Assembly: GCA_017936605.1 (NCBI GenBank)
Contig: JAGBFH010000016.1
Coordinates: 35,981 to 99,980 of the forward strand
Direction of reading: 5' to 3'
DNA: 64,000 nucleotides
Source: Tidjanibacter sp.
GTDB lineage: Bacteria > Bacteroidota > Bacteroidia > Bacteroidales > Rikenellaceae
Within the stretch, counting starts at the first letter, position 1; each line of letters begins with the position of its first letter. A program made the translations under genes and the position numbers. Below, piece after piece: positions 34,631 through 44,467 of this stretch. The notes under the pieces are model-generated. The model was not told where the DNA came from. It did no database searches and saw nothing but the letters and a program-made list of their open reading frames with translations.

Positions 34631-36946
34631 ATGAAGTATAGGTTAGCGGAGATTGCGAGTATTGCGCGGGGTGCAAGGCTCGTGGGTGAGAATGTGGAGG
34701 TGAGGAGTGTTATGACCGACTCGCGTCACAGTTTCGCGCCCGAGAGTGCCCCTATGTTTGTGGCCATTGCGGGTGTGAATCACGACGGTCATAACTTCAT
34801 TGGCGACCTCTACCGTAGGGGTGTGAGGGGCTTTATGGTCGAGAGGGAGGTGGACACTGCGGAGTATCCCGAGGCGGGATTTGTGGTGGTGCCTCGCTCG
34901 CTGAGGGCTCTACAGAGGGTTGCGGCCGACTACCGCAGCCACTTCGACGGTGTGATGGTGGCTGTGACGGGCTCGACGGGCAAGACGGCCGTCAAGGAGT
35001 GGATTGCCGAGTCGGCACCCGAGGGTGTGAGCGTCTTCCGCTCACCTCGTAGTTACAACTCGCAGTTGGGTGTGGCCTTGTCGCTGCTGATGATGGAGGG
35101 CAGTGAGGATATTGCCGTCATTGAGGCGGGCATCTCGCGCCCCGACGAGATGGCACAACTGGAGGCCATCATCCGACCCGACATAGGCATCTTCACCTCG
35201 CTCGAGGCACAGCACGACGAGAACTTTGTGGATAGGGCCCATAAGGCGGCCGAGAAGGCGACGCTCTTTGCCCGCACGCGCAAGGTCATCTACAACTCCA
35301 CGAACCGCTACATTGTGGAGTCGCTCGCGGCTGTGAAGAATAAGGTGGGTGTGGAGAATATGAGGGCTATGGTTGCTGAGCTCTACGCCACGCTGGGCTT
35401 CGACCGCGCGGAGGTGGAGGAGCGCCTGGCCCACTCGGAGCCTGTGAAGTTGCGCCTCTCTTTGTCCGAGGGGTTGGGCGGCTCGGTGGTGCTGAGCGAC
35501 ACCCACAACTCCGATATCAACTCCCTGAGCATTGCTCTCGACTCCCTAAGGGAGGTTGCGGGTGGTCGCCGCAGGGTGGTGATTCTCTCCGATATGCTCT
35601 ATAGTGCCCTGCCCGACGAGGAGGTCTACCAGCGCATTGCGCGTGTGGTGGCCGCGGCGGGTGTGGATATGACCATAGGTGTGGGCCGCTTCATCACTGC
35701 CCACAAACACCTCTTTGCCGACACCGACGAGTTCTTCACCTCGACCGACGAGCTGCTGAAGGTGCTCACCCAAGATAGGTTCGAGGGGGCGGCTGTGCTG
35801 ATTAAGGGCGGCCCTATGTCGGGCTTCGACCGCATCGTACACTCGCTCTCGCGCCAGTGCCACACCACCGTTCTGGAGGTCAACCTCTCGACGATGGTTG
35901 CCAACCTCAACCGCTACCGCGCACGCCTTGCGGCGGGTACGAAACTGATGGTTATGGTGAAGGCTTCGAGCTATGGCCACGGCGACTATGAGGTGGCCAG
36001 CGTGCTCCAACACGAGGGTGTGGACTACTTGGCTGTGGCATTCGCGGACGAGGGCGTGCTGTTGCGCCAGAAGGGTATCACTATGCCCATTGTGGTGCTC
36101 AATGCCGATGCCGACAGCTTCGCTCTGATGACCTCCTATAGGCTCGAGCCCGAGATATACAACTTCTCCTCGTTGGAGGCCTTTGCCGAGGCTGTGGAGA
36201 AGGCGGGCGAGAGCGACTATCCCATACACCTGAAGGTTGATAGCGGTATGCACCGACTGGGCTTCAGGATGGAGGATGTGGAGAGGCTCAACCTCAGGCT
36301 CAAGGAGCTGCACAGCCTTCTTACGGTGAGGAGCATCTTCTCCCACTTCGCCACGGCCGATATGCCCGAGGAGGAGGCTTTTGTGAGGGTGCAGCAGGAC
36401 AACTTTGCCGCCATCTCGGAGGCTATTATGGCCTCACTGCCATATAAACCCCTGCGCCACATAAACAATACGGCGGGTATGGAGAACTACCCCAACTCGA
36501 TGTATGATATGTGCCGCCTGGGCATAGGACTCTATGGCGTTGGCGAGGGCGCAAGGCCCATCTCGAGGCTCACTACGCGCATCGTGCAGGTGAAGACCCT
36601 CGAGGCGGGAGAAACCGTGGGCTACGGCCGCGTGGGCAAGATTACCTCCACGACCAAGGTTGCCACTATCCCCATTGGCTATGCCGACGGCCTCGACCGC
36701 AGGCTCGGCAATGGCGCGTGGAGTATGAGCGTGGCGGGTAAGAGAGCCCCCATCATCGGCAGGGTATGTATGGACAGCTGTATGGTGGATGTCACAGGCA
36801 TCGAGTGCAAGGAGGGCGATGAGGTTGTCATCTTCGGTGGCGAGGGCGGCTCGGTCGTAGAGATGGCCGAGGTGCTCCAGACCATCCCCTATGAGGTTAT
36901 GACCTCCGTCTCCGCGCGCGTGAAAAGAATATATGTAAAAGAGTAA
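34631..36946 (+). CDS. Bifunctional MurF ligase / alanine racemase
   Basis: The 771-residue fusion makes the last cytoplasmic precursor step: UDP-MurNAc-tripeptide plus D-Ala-D-Ala, and supplies D-Ala from L-Ala. MurF part (1-420): SRHSFAPESAPMFVAI, ATP loop TGSTGKTAVKEW, EAGISRPDEMAQLE, LSDTHNSDINS. Alr part (about 430-771): PLP lysine in MVMVKASSYGHGDYEVA, LKVDSGMHRLGF, HINNTAGMENYP, and VGRVCMDSCMVDVT-like IGRVCMDSCMVDVT. This fusion is known from Bacteroidetes. ATG 34631 is chosen because the upstream in-frame part (from 34526) is repeat sequence. Fourteen bp separate it from the next gene. Confidence 0.95.
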   Translation: MKYRLAEIASIARGARLVGENVEVRSVMTDSRHSFAPESAPMFVAIAGVNHDGHNFIGDLYRRGVRGFMVEREVDTAEYPEAGFVVVPRSLRALQRVAADYRSHFDGVMVAVTGSTGKTAVKEWIAESAPEGVSVFRSPRSYNSQLGVALSLLMMEGSEDIAVIEAGISRPDEMAQLEAIIRPDIGIFTSLEAQHDENFVDRAHKAAEKATLFARTRKVIYNSTNRYIVESLAAVKNKVGVENMRAMVAELYATLGFDRAEVEERLAHSEPVKLRLSLSEGLGGSVVLSDTHNSDINSLSIALDSLREVAGGRRRVVILSDMLYSALPDEEVYQRIARVVAAAGVDMTIGVGRFITAHKHLFADTDEFFTSTDELLKVLTQDRFEGAAVLIKGGPMSGFDRIVHSLSRQCHTTVLEVNLSTMVANLNRYRARLAAGTKLMVMVKASSYGHGDYEVASVLQHEGVDYLAVAFADEGVLLRQKGITMPIVVLNADADSFALMTSYRLEPEIYNFSSLEAFAEAVEKAGESDYPIHLKVDSGMHRLGFRMEDVERLNLRLKELHSLLTVRSIFSHFATADMPEEEAFVRVQQDNFAAISEAIMASLPYKPLRHINNTAGMENYPNSMYDMCRLGIGLYGVGEGARPISRLTTRIVQVKTLEAGETVGYGRVGKITSTTKVATIPIGYADGLDRRLGNGAWSMSVAGKRAPIIGRVCMDSCMVDVTGIECKEGDEVVIFGGEGGSVVEMAEVLQTIPYEVMTSVSARVKRIYVKE

Positions 36947-36960
36947 GGGGCGAAGATAGA

Positions 36961-37683
36961 ATGGAGAACCAAAAGAGGTACGGCAAAATCTATATGCTCC
37001 CTTGCCCCATAAGCGAGGGCAACCCCTACGATGTGCTGCCCGAGGCCAATAGGGCCGTTATGGGGGCCATTGACTACTTCATCGTGGAGAATGTGCGCAC
37101 AGCCCGCAGGTTCCTCTCGGCGGCCAAGATTGGCAGGGCTATCGAGGAGCTGGAGTTTGCCGAATGTAGCGAACACACCTCCGAGATGGATGTGGCACCC
37201 CTCCTAAAGCCCGTGCTCGAGGGGCGTGACTGTGGTATTATTAGTGAGGCTGGGCTGCCAGGCGTGGCCGACCCGGGGGCCGATGTGGTGGCCGCCGCAC
37301 AAAGGTTGGGCATCGAGGTGGTACCTCTGGTGGGTCCCTCGTCGATACTTATGGCCCTGATGGCCAGCGGTCAGAACGGCCAGAGCTTCGCCTTCAACGG
37401 CTACCTCCCCATAAAGCCTGCCGAGCGAGCACGCGCACTCAAGAACTTCGAACGCCGAGCCCTCGCGGAGAATCAGAGCCAGATATTTATTGAGGCCCCC
37501 TATCGTAACGAGAAACTCCTGGGCGATATGCTCTCGGTGCTGCAACCCTCGGTGAGGGTCACCGTGGCGGTGGATATAACCTCCCCCACGCAGACCATTC
37601 GCACCCTCACGGTCGCCGAGTGGCGCAAAATCCCCAAGCCCGATATGCACAAAAAACCCACAATCTTTATACTCGGCAGATAG
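36961..37683 (+). CDS. SAM-dependent methyltransferase of the RsmI/tetrapyrrole methylase fold
   Basis: The 240-residue protein has YMLPCPISEGNPYDVLP, IVENVRTARRFL, the G-rich SEAGLPGVADPGADVVAAAQ loop, VPLVGPSSILMALMASGQNGQSFAFNGYLP and IFIEAPYRNEKLLGDML. This is a paralogue type of RsmI, the 16S rRNA 2'-O-methyltransferase for C1402, common in Bacteroidetes beside or instead of the canonical one. Whether it acts on 16S rRNA is not certain. It is likely co-transcribed with murF-alr. Confidence 0.88.
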   Translation: MENQKRYGKIYMLPCPISEGNPYDVLPEANRAVMGAIDYFIVENVRTARRFLSAAKIGRAIEELEFAECSEHTSEMDVAPLLKPVLEGRDCGIISEAGLPGVADPGADVVAAAQRLGIEVVPLVGPSSILMALMASGQNGQSFAFNGYLPIKPAERARALKNFERRALAENQSQIFIEAPYRNEKLLGDMLSVLQPSVRVTVAVDITSPTQTIRTLTVAEWRKIPKPDMHKKPTIFILGR

Positions 37684-37916
37684 AGCTGAAATTGAAAATT
37701 GACAATTGAAAATTGGGAGAAATGGGAGAAATGGGAGCTGTCCTAAAAGACCTTAAAGTCCTTAAGGTCCTTAAAGTCCTTAGGGTCTCAAAATAATTGT
37801 CAATTGTCAATTTCTTTTGGCCCTTTTGGCCCTTTCGGCCCCTCTATAAAAGTTCACGGGTATTAATTTTAATACCCGTGAACTTTTTGTCTGTTGTCGG
37901 TCGTCTGTCGACCAAC
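37684..37916. repeat. I-H-G-F mosaic with palindrome C3
   Basis: I repeats at both ends of a run of GGGAGAAAT (reverse H) and G units, then reverse F units, then palindrome C3 (37851-37884, AGTTCACGGGTATTA subtype). No coding content. Lies between converging genes, just before a terminator. Confidence 0.78.
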
Positions 37917-37951
37917 AAAAAAACGCCACTCACAACGAGGGGCGTTTTTTT
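37917..37951. terminator. Bidirectional terminator
   Basis: AAAAAAACGCC and GGCGTTTTTTT flank a short loop that adds CTC/GAG pairs. It serves the methylase unit and the converging M3 peptidase. Confidence 0.88.
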
Positions 37952-37981
37952 GTGTTTAGAGGGGTGTTTTGTCTGAGTCCG

Positions 37982-40294
37982 CTACTTGCTCTCGTGTTTC
38001 ACCTTGAGTTGATTCTTAGGGGTGATGGTGCGTTTCGTAGGGGTATTCTTGTCGCCCTCCTGAATCGCATAGGGGCGGGAGTTCTTGGGCAGGATGACCT
38101 TGTTGCCCGAGGGTGCGGGCTCCGCAATCTCCAGGTCCTCAATCTCTACGCCTGTGCCGTCAATGATGGGCTCCTCACTCTCTTTCTCCAGCACCGAGGG
38201 GTCCATAAAGCCGCGCGAAACCATCAGCGGCAGGCGGCTGGGCTCGGCACCGCGGAAGTTGCGGTAGAGCTCCATACCATCCTTTGTGCCACCAGCGGCC
38301 AGCAGGGTGCGGAAGCGTGCGGCTGTCTGCTTGTCGAACAAATCGCCGCTCTCCACAAAGGCCTGATAGGCATCCTTATCGAGCACCTCGGCCCAGATGT
38401 AGGAGTAGTAGCCCGAAGAGTAGCCACCATCGAAGATGTGGGAGAAGTAGGGCAGACGATAGCGGGGTGCTATCTGGCGGATGAGGCCGCGTTTCTCCTC
38501 GAGCATCTTCTTCTCGTAGGCCATAATGTCAATATCTTTGGTGGAGGTGAGGGTGTGAACATCCATATCTATGAGCGATGCGGCCAACAGCTCGGTGGTC
38601 ATAAAGCCCTGATTGAACAGGGCGCTCTGCTCGATGCGCGAAATTATGTGGTCCGGGATGACCGCACCGGTCTGGTGGTGGATAGCGTAGGTCTTGAGCA
38701 TTGCAGGCTCCATAGCCCAGTTCTCCATAATCTGGCTGGGGAGCTCCACGAAGTCCCTCTCGACACCCGCCAGACCCTTGTAGGGAACCTGGGCAAAGAG
38801 GTTGTGGAGGGCGTGGCCGAACTCGTGGAAGAAGGTCTCGGTCTCATCTACGGAGAGCAGCGAGGGGGTGTTGCCCGAGGGGCGTGTGAAGTTGCAAACG
38901 ACGGTCACTACTGGAGTTACGCGCTTGCCGTCTTTCATACTCATCGACACAAACTCGCCACACCAAGCGCCTCCGCTCTTGCTCGCGCGGGGGTGGAAGT
39001 CGAAGATGACAACGCCCAGCAGGGTGCCGTCTACATCCTCCACCTTGAAGGTCGAGCACTCCTTGTTGTAGGCGGTGACATTTATGGGGGTGAAGGTGAT
39101 GCCATAGAGGCGATTGCAGAGGGTGAAGACACCCTGACGCACATTCTCGAGCGAGAAGTAGGGGCGGATGGCCTGGTCGTCGAGGTTGTAGCGCTGCTTG
39201 CGCACCTTCTCGGAGTAGTACCACCAGTCCCAAGCCTCAAACTCGCCCTCAATCTTGTCGCGCTTGAACTGAATCTTCATCTCGGCCATCTCCCTCTGGG
39301 CGCTCTCGAGCGAGGGCTGCCAGAGCTCATCCAGAAGCTCATAGACTGCCTCGGGCTTCTTGGCCATCACATCGTCCAGAACATAGTGGGAGTGGGATTT
39401 GTAGCCCAAAAGCTCTGCGCGACGGAGGCGCAGCGAGAGTATCTCGTTGATGAGGGCCGTGTTGTCGAACTCGCCACCGTTGCAACGCTCAATGTAGGCG
39501 GTGTAGATCTCCTTGCGAAGCTCACGCTCGGTGGAGTAGGTGAGGAAGGGGAAGATGCTGGGGCGGGCAAGGGTGAAGAGGTATTTGCCCTCATAGCCGC
39601 GCTCCTTGGCCTCCTCTTTTGCTACATTCTTGACGGTCGTGGGAAGGCCCTTGGTCTGCTCCTCGTCAATCACGAGCTCATAGGCGGCGTTGGCGGCCAG
39701 CAGGTTCTGGGAGTACTTCACGGTGGCCTCCGAGAGGGAGCGGTTTATCTCGGCGAGCTCGGCCTGCTTATCGGCCGGCAGGTTGGCACCACCACGCTCA
39801 AACTCCTTGAAAGTCTTTTCGGTGAGCCTCTGCTGGAGCGAGTCCAGAGCCGCGCGGTTGTTGTAGACCTTCTTCACGCGCTCAAAGAGGCCCGTGTTCA
39901 TCATAATCTCATCCGAGTGGGCGGTCAGCAGGGGCGAAACCTCCGTCTCAACCCTCTGCATCTCGGGATTCGTATCCGCAATGGCTATGAGGAAGAAGGT
40001 GTTGGAGATGTTGTTGAGCATCTCGCCCGCGTTGTCCATTGCCAGGATGGTGTTCTCGAAGGTCGCGGGCTCGGGGTTGGCCACAATGGCCTCAATCTCG
40101 GCCTTGTGCTGCTCCATTGCGTAGGTGAAGGCGGGCATATAGTCGCTCACCTTGATCTTCTCAAAGGGAGGTATGCCATAGGGGGTATCCCACTCCTCCA
40201 ACAGAGGATTTGTCCTGCTCGAGGAGTTCTGCTCGTTGCAAGCGCTCAATGTAATAATCATTGCCAAAACTGAAAGAATAACTTTTATTTTCAT
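37982..40294 (-). CDS. M3 family metallopeptidase (Dcp-like), lipoprotein, second copy
   Basis: A 770-residue paralogue of the enzyme at 32-34 kb. It has a lipoprotein signal MKIKVILSVLAMIITLSAC, the zinc site FFHEFGHALHNLF at about residue 486 and LPSQIMENWAMEPAML. It carries a C-terminal extension of about 75 residues that the first copy lacks (from about 695, with IDGTGVEIEDLEIAEPAPSG and a basic tail). Envelope peptide turnover is the likely job. It follows fabD on the same strand after 39 bp. Confidence 0.93.
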   Translation of the reverse strand: MKIKVILSVLAMIITLSACNEQNSSSRTNPLLEEWDTPYGIPPFEKIKVSDYMPAFTYAMEQHKAEIEAIVANPEPATFENTILAMDNAGEMLNNISNTFFLIAIADTNPEMQRVETEVSPLLTAHSDEIMMNTGLFERVKKVYNNRAALDSLQQRLTEKTFKEFERGGANLPADKQAELAEINRSLSEATVKYSQNLLAANAAYELVIDEEQTKGLPTTVKNVAKEEAKERGYEGKYLFTLARPSIFPFLTYSTERELRKEIYTAYIERCNGGEFDNTALINEILSLRLRRAELLGYKSHSHYVLDDVMAKKPEAVYELLDELWQPSLESAQREMAEMKIQFKRDKIEGEFEAWDWWYYSEKVRKQRYNLDDQAIRPYFSLENVRQGVFTLCNRLYGITFTPINVTAYNKECSTFKVEDVDGTLLGVVIFDFHPRASKSGGAWCGEFVSMSMKDGKRVTPVVTVVCNFTRPSGNTPSLLSVDETETFFHEFGHALHNLFAQVPYKGLAGVERDFVELPSQIMENWAMEPAMLKTYAIHHQTGAVIPDHIISRIEQSALFNQGFMTTELLAASLIDMDVHTLTSTKDIDIMAYEKKMLEEKRGLIRQIAPRYRLPYFSHIFDGGYSSGYYSYIWAEVLDKDAYQAFVESGDLFDKQTAARFRTLLAAGGTKDGMELYRNFRGAEPSRLPLMVSRGFMDPSVLEKESEEPIIDGTGVEIEDLEIAEPAPSGNKVILPKNSRPYAIQEGDKNTPTKRTITPKNQLKVKHESK

Positions 40295-40333
40295 AGGGGA
40301 CTAAGTTTTTTTTAGGGGGGTCTATATGTGGTT

Positions 40334-41188
40334 TTAGGCTTTAATCTTTGAGATGAGGCCCGTGAGCACCGCACCCGGGCCGCACTCTACGAACTCCTCG
40401 GCACCGTCGGCGAGCATAGCCCTCACGCTCTGGGTCCACCTTACGGGCGAGGTGAGCTGGGCAATAAGGTTGGCCTTTATCTCCTCGGGTGAGGTGTGGG
40501 GCTTGGCGTCAACATTCTGGTAGATGGGACAGCGGGGAGTGGCAAACTCGGTCTGCTCGATGGCGGCCCTCAGCTCCTCGCGTGCGGAGGCCATACAGGG
40601 CGAGTGGAAACCACCGCTAACTGCCAGAGGGAGTGCGCGTTTGGCACCCGCATCCTTGAGCGCTGCACAGGCCTTCTGGACCGCCTCCGTGGTGCCCGAG
40701 ATGACCACCTGACCGGGGCAGTTGTAGTTGGCCGCAACCACACCCTCGATGCCCTCGCAGACCTCCTCGACCTTCTCGTCTGGGAGGGCCAGGATGGCAG
40801 CCATTGTGGAGGGGACCTCCTCGCAGGCCTTCTGCATAGCCATTGCGCGAGCGTAGACCAACCTAAGGCCGCTTTCGAACGAGAGCGCACCCGCTGCCAC
40901 AAGGGCGCTGAACTCGCCAAGCGAGTGGCCCGCAACCATCTGTGGGGTGAACTCCTCGCCAAGCGCTACGGCAGCTGCTACGGAGTGTATAAAGACCGCA
41001 GGCTGAGTGACTTTGGTCTGCTTGAGCTCCTCTGCGGAGCCCTCGAACATAATCTTCGAAATCTCAAATCCGAGGACCCTGTCGGCCTCCTCGAAGAGAG
41101 CGCGTGCGGCGGGCGAAGCATCGTAGAGCTCCTTGCCCATACCGCTGAACTGACTTCCCTGACCAGGGAATACATATGCCTTTTTCAT
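40334..41188 (-). CDS. fabD: Malonyl-CoA:ACP transacylase
   Basis: FabD loads malonyl units onto acyl carrier protein for fatty-acid synthesis. The 284-residue protein begins MKKAYVFPGQGSQFSGMGKELY, has the nucleophile Ser89 in GHSLGEFSALVAAG, LVYARAMAMQKA, SGGFHSPCMASA with the catalytic His, and GPGAVLTGLISKI at the end. Start ATG 41188 (or 41194, adding Met-Ser) is chosen over the long upstream extension, which crosses the promoter. A TATCTTTG box lies 20 bp upstream. fabK and fabZ of the same pathway are at 54-55 kb. Confidence 0.96.
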   Translation of the reverse strand: MKKAYVFPGQGSQFSGMGKELYDASPAARALFEEADRVLGFEISKIMFEGSAEELKQTKVTQPAVFIHSVAAAVALGEEFTPQMVAGHSLGEFSALVAAGALSFESGLRLVYARAMAMQKACEEVPSTMAAILALPDEKVEEVCEGIEGVVAANYNCPGQVVISGTTEAVQKACAALKDAGAKRALPLAVSGGFHSPCMASAREELRAAIEQTEFATPRCPIYQNVDAKPHTSPEEIKANLIAQLTSPVRWTQSVRAMLADGAEEFVECGPGAVLTGLISKIKA

Positions 41189-41213
41189 ACTCATTTCGTG
41201 TTGGTTGAAAGAA

Positions 41214-41221
41214 CAAAGATA
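41214..41221 (-). promoter_or_regulatory. fabD: -7 box of fabD
   Basis: TATCTTTG on the minus strand, with a TTTTTTG run 16 bp upstream, shorter than the usual spacer. Confidence 0.5.
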
Positions 41222-41381
41222 GTAAAAAAGTTGGAAGCAAAAAATTGTTAATAAAAATAGGTGTCGAATGGGCACAGAAACCAAAAATAATTCGTAAAAT
41301 TGCAACTTTATTGGAATAGACTCGCTTGAGAGTTTTTTGAGATTTGGACTTAGGTCTGTTAGACTTTGGACTTTAGACGCT

Positions 41382-42122
41382 ATGAAAGTAATTTTGCTGG
41401 TAATATACATCCTCATTATTGTGGTGTGGGCTATCATCTCGCTTGTGGTGATGGCCTTGGCGTGGCTCTACTCGCTCCTCTTCGACCCCGAACACCGCCC
41501 CGTGATGGCCCTCTCGAGGCCTGCGGCGCGTATGGTCTACCACTTTTCGCCCGTGTGGCGTGTGAAGGTCGAGGGCGCCGAGAAGCTCGACCCCAAGCAG
41601 ACCTATGTGCTCACCTGCAATCACCAGTCCTTCTTCGACATACCCCTGGCATTCTTCCTCCCGCTGTGGAAGTTCAAGTTTGTGTCGAAGGTGGAGGTGA
41701 GAAACATCCTCGCCATCGGTTGGATGCTCGGTATGAGGGGCGACATCGTCATCCGCAGGGGTACCTCCGCGGCCGCTACGACCGTGATGAGTGAGGGTAC
41801 CAAGCACCTGCGGGCCGGCACCAGTGTCTTCATCTTCCCCGAGGGCACGCGCACCAAGGATGGCAACATCCATCGCTACAAAGATGGTGCCTTCCGTCTG
41901 GCGCAGGAGAACGGCGTGGCCATAGCACCCTGTGTGATGCTCGGCACCAAGGGGCTCTTCAAAGGCGGCAGGCTCAACTCGCGCCATCTGGTGCTCCGCA
42001 TACTCGACCCCATCTCTGCCGAGGAGGTTAAGGCTACACCCGCCAGGGAGTTGGCCGAGAGGGTGAGGGAGGCGTCGGTTGCGGCTCTTGAAGAGATGAA
42101 AAAGAGCGTGACTTGTGGGTGA
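41382..42122 (+). CDS. plsC: 1-acyl-sn-glycerol-3-phosphate acyltransferase (PlsC family)
   Basis: PlsC adds the second acyl chain in phosphatidic acid synthesis. The 246-residue protein has an N-terminal membrane hairpin (residues 4-40), the catalytic NHQSFFDIPL (HX4D), the RGTSAAAT region and FPEGTRTKDG for glycerol-phosphate binding. ATG 41382 is preferred to the upstream in-frame start, which lies in the leader. The final codons and the TGA are part of a bracket hairpin, so its C-terminal SVTCG tail is encoded by the repeat. Confidence 0.92.
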   Translation: MKVILLVIYILIIVVWAIISLVVMALAWLYSLLFDPEHRPVMALSRPAARMVYHFSPVWRVKVEGAEKLDPKQTYVLTCNHQSFFDIPLAFFLPLWKFKFVSKVEVRNILAIGWMLGMRGDIVIRRGTSAAATTVMSEGTKHLRAGTSVFIFPEGTRTKDGNIHRYKDGAFRLAQENGVAIAPCVMLGTKGLFKGGRLNSRHLVLRILDPISAEEVKATPARELAERVREASVAALEEMKKSVTCG

Positions 42123-42224
42123 TTTTTGCACCAAATTCCCGATAGCGAGTTCCTCATTTACCTTTAGTAAACTGCGGACTCGCTCCAGAAATTTGGCACA
42201 AAAATCCCTCCACAAAACGCGCTC
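42104..42224 (+). repeat. Bracket hairpin A4, containing the plsC stop
   Basis: Outer arms start GAGCGTGACTTGTGGGTG and end CCACAAAACGCGCTC. The TGA of plsC (42120-42122) is inside. Middle and inner parts are the same as A5 and nearly the same as A3. Confidence 0.8.
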
Positions 42225-42475
42225 TTGGGGAATTGACAATTGAAAATTGAAAATGGACAATTTTTGATTGGTAAAATACCTTAAGGACCTTAAGGACTTT
42301 AAGGACCTTAATGACTTTAAGCAACCCTGCCCCCTCTGGCAAACGCTAACAGCTAACAGAGATACGAAGTATCTCCTAAAAATTTTTTGCGGAGCTTTTT
42401 TATAAAAAAGCGACAATAGAGGGCCTTTTTACAAAAAGCTGCGTAAAGAAAGCCCGTAGGGCACAAAAAAAAGGA
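42225..42475 (+). repeat. I-G block and leader module B before parE
   Basis: I and G repeats are followed by CAGAGATACGAAGTATCTCC, hairpins GCGGAGCTTTTTT..AAAAAAGCG and CTTTTTACAAAAAGC, then GAAAGCCCGTAGGGC before the start codon. The last about 50 bases closely match the parC leader. Confidence 0.78.
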
Positions 42476-44347
42476 ATGGAAGAGAACAAGAAAATAACGA
42501 CACAGTACACAGACGAGGACATCAAGAAGTTGCCCCCGAGGGAGCAGGTGCGCTTGAGGCCCGGTATGTGGATTGGCAAGCTCGGTGACGGTACGCTCCC
42601 CGAGGACGGCATCTACACCCTCATCAAGGAGGTTGTGGACAACTCGGTGGACGAGTTCACTATGGGCTACGGCTCACAGATTGACATCACCATTGAGGAC
42701 AAGTGGGTGACCATCCGCGACTATGGTCGTGGCATCCCTCTGAATATGCTCGACGCCTGTGTGGGCGAGATGAATGTGAGTGGTAAGTACAACGGTGCAG
42801 GCTACAAGAAGACTGTGGGTCTGAATGGTGTGGGTCTGAAGGCGGTGAACTACCTCTCCACCCACTTCGAGGCGCGCAGTGTGCGTGACGGCGAGTCGCG
42901 CACCGTCATCTTCGAGCAGGGCGTGCTCAAGGAGGACCGCAGGGAGGCCAACCTCACCGATAAGCCCGGCACGATGGTGCGCTACCTTGTGGACGAGGAG
43001 ATTTTCGGCATCTACGACTACAACCCCGAGTATGTGGAGCAGAAGGTGAGGAACTACACCTACCTCAATACGGGCCTTACCTTCAAGCTCAACGGCAAGA
43101 AGTATGAGTCGAAGCGCGGTCTGCTGGACCTGCTGGAGGAGAACCTCGGCGAGGAGGCCCTCTATCCCCCCGTGCACCTCAAGGGCAAGGATATAGAGAT
43201 AGCCTTCACCCACGGCTCGGGCTATGGCGAGACCTACTTCTCGTTTGTGAACTCCCAGCACACCACCCAGGGCGGTACCCATCAGGCGGCCTTCAAGGAG
43301 GCGGTGGCCAAGACCATCAAGGAGTTCCTCAAGAAGGACTACGACCCCTCGGATGTCAGGGGGTCGATTATTGCCGCCATAAGCGTGAGCGTCGAGGAGC
43401 CCGAGTTTGAGAGCCAGACCAAGATTAAACTCTCCTCAAAGAATATGGGCCCCGGGCTGCTGTCGGTGCGCCAGTTCATTGGCGACTTCGTGAAGCAGGA
43501 GCTCGACGACTACCTCCATATGCACTCCGAGACGGCCACCATCCTCAACAAGAAGATTGCCGACAACGAGAAGGAGCGCAAGGCTATCACCACCGTGCAG
43601 AAGAAGGCACGCGAGATTGCCAAGAAGGTGAGCCTCAACAACCGCAAGTTGCGCGACTGCAAGATTCACTACTGCGACACCAAGAACGCCCGCAAGGAGG
43701 AGTCAATGATATTCATTACCGAGGGTCTGTCGGCGAGCGGTTCGATTACCGCCTCGAGGGATGTGCAGACGCAGGCCGTCTTCTCGCTGCGCGGTAAGCC
43801 CAAGAACTGCTACGGCGAGAGCAAAACCTTCGTCTACAAGAACGAGGAGTTCAACCTGCTGCAAGCGGCACTTGACATCGAGGAGAGCATCGACAACCTG
43901 CGCTACAACAAGATTATCATCGCCACCGATGCCGATGTGGACGGTATGCACATCCGCCTGCTGATGATGACCTTCTTCTTGCAGTTCTTCCCCGAGGTCA
44001 TCCGCCAGAACCACCTCTTTGTGTTGCAGACACCTCTGTTCCGCGTGCAGAACAAGCAGCAGACCAAGGTCATCTACTGCTACAACGAGGAGGAGAAACA
44101 GAGGGCTATGGAGCAGATAGGCCCCAACTATGAGGTCACCCGATTCAAAGGTCTTGGTGAGATCTCCTCGAGCGAGTTCAAGGAGTTCATAGGCCCCAAT
44201 ATGAGGCTCGAGCCGGTGAAGATTTCGGCCGAGGAGCCCATCCACACGATGCTCGAGTTCTATATGGGCACCAACACCCCCGAGCGTCAGGGCTTCATCG
44301 TCGATAATCTGCGTATTGAGGCTGATTATGTCGATGACCTACGATAG
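42476..44347 (+). CDS. parE: DNA topoisomerase IV subunit B
   Basis: The ATPase subunit of a type IIA topoisomerase. Motifs in the 623-residue chain: VDNSVDEFTMGYG, IRDYGRGIPL, GLNGVGLKAVNYLS (ATP lid), a QTKIKLSSK segment, TOPRIM IFITEGLSASGSI with its Glu, and ATDADVDGMHIRLLMM. The layout fits ParE, with parC following, so the pair decatenates sister chromosomes. It starts with MEENKKI, nearly identical to the MEENKNI of parC, as are the two leaders. It ends at a bracket hairpin. Confidence 0.94.
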   Translation: MEENKKITTQYTDEDIKKLPPREQVRLRPGMWIGKLGDGTLPEDGIYTLIKEVVDNSVDEFTMGYGSQIDITIEDKWVTIRDYGRGIPLNMLDACVGEMNVSGKYNGAGYKKTVGLNGVGLKAVNYLSTHFEARSVRDGESRTVIFEQGVLKEDRREANLTDKPGTMVRYLVDEEIFGIYDYNPEYVEQKVRNYTYLNTGLTFKLNGKKYESKRGLLDLLEENLGEEALYPPVHLKGKDIEIAFTHGSGYGETYFSFVNSQHTTQGGTHQAAFKEAVAKTIKEFLKKDYDPSDVRGSIIAAISVSVEEPEFESQTKIKLSSKNMGPGLLSVRQFIGDFVKQELDDYLHMHSETATILNKKIADNEKERKAITTVQKKAREIAKKVSLNNRKLRDCKIHYCDTKNARKEESMIFITEGLSASGSITASRDVQTQAVFSLRGKPKNCYGESKTFVYKNEEFNLLQAALDIEESIDNLRYNKIIIATDADVDGMHIRLLMMTFFLQFFPEVIRQNHLFVLQTPLFRVQNKQQTKVIYCYNEEEKQRAMEQIGPNYEVTRFKGLGEISSSEFKEFIGPNMRLEPVKISAEEPIHTMLEFYMGTNTPERQGFIVDNLRIEADYVDDLR

Positions 44348-44467
44348 AGCGTGCCTTGTGGGTGATTTTTGCACCAAATTCCCGATAGCGAGTTCCTCAT
44401 TTACCTTTAGTAAACTGCGGACTCGCTCCAGAAATTTGGCACAAAAATCCCTCCACAAAACCCGCTC
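44347..44467 (+). repeat. Bracket hairpin A5 at the parE stop
   Basis: Starts on the last base of the parE TAG. Arms GAGCGTGCCTTGTGGGTG and CCACAAAACCCGCTC. The part from GGGTGATTTTTG to the inner loop is identical to A4. Confidence 0.82.
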
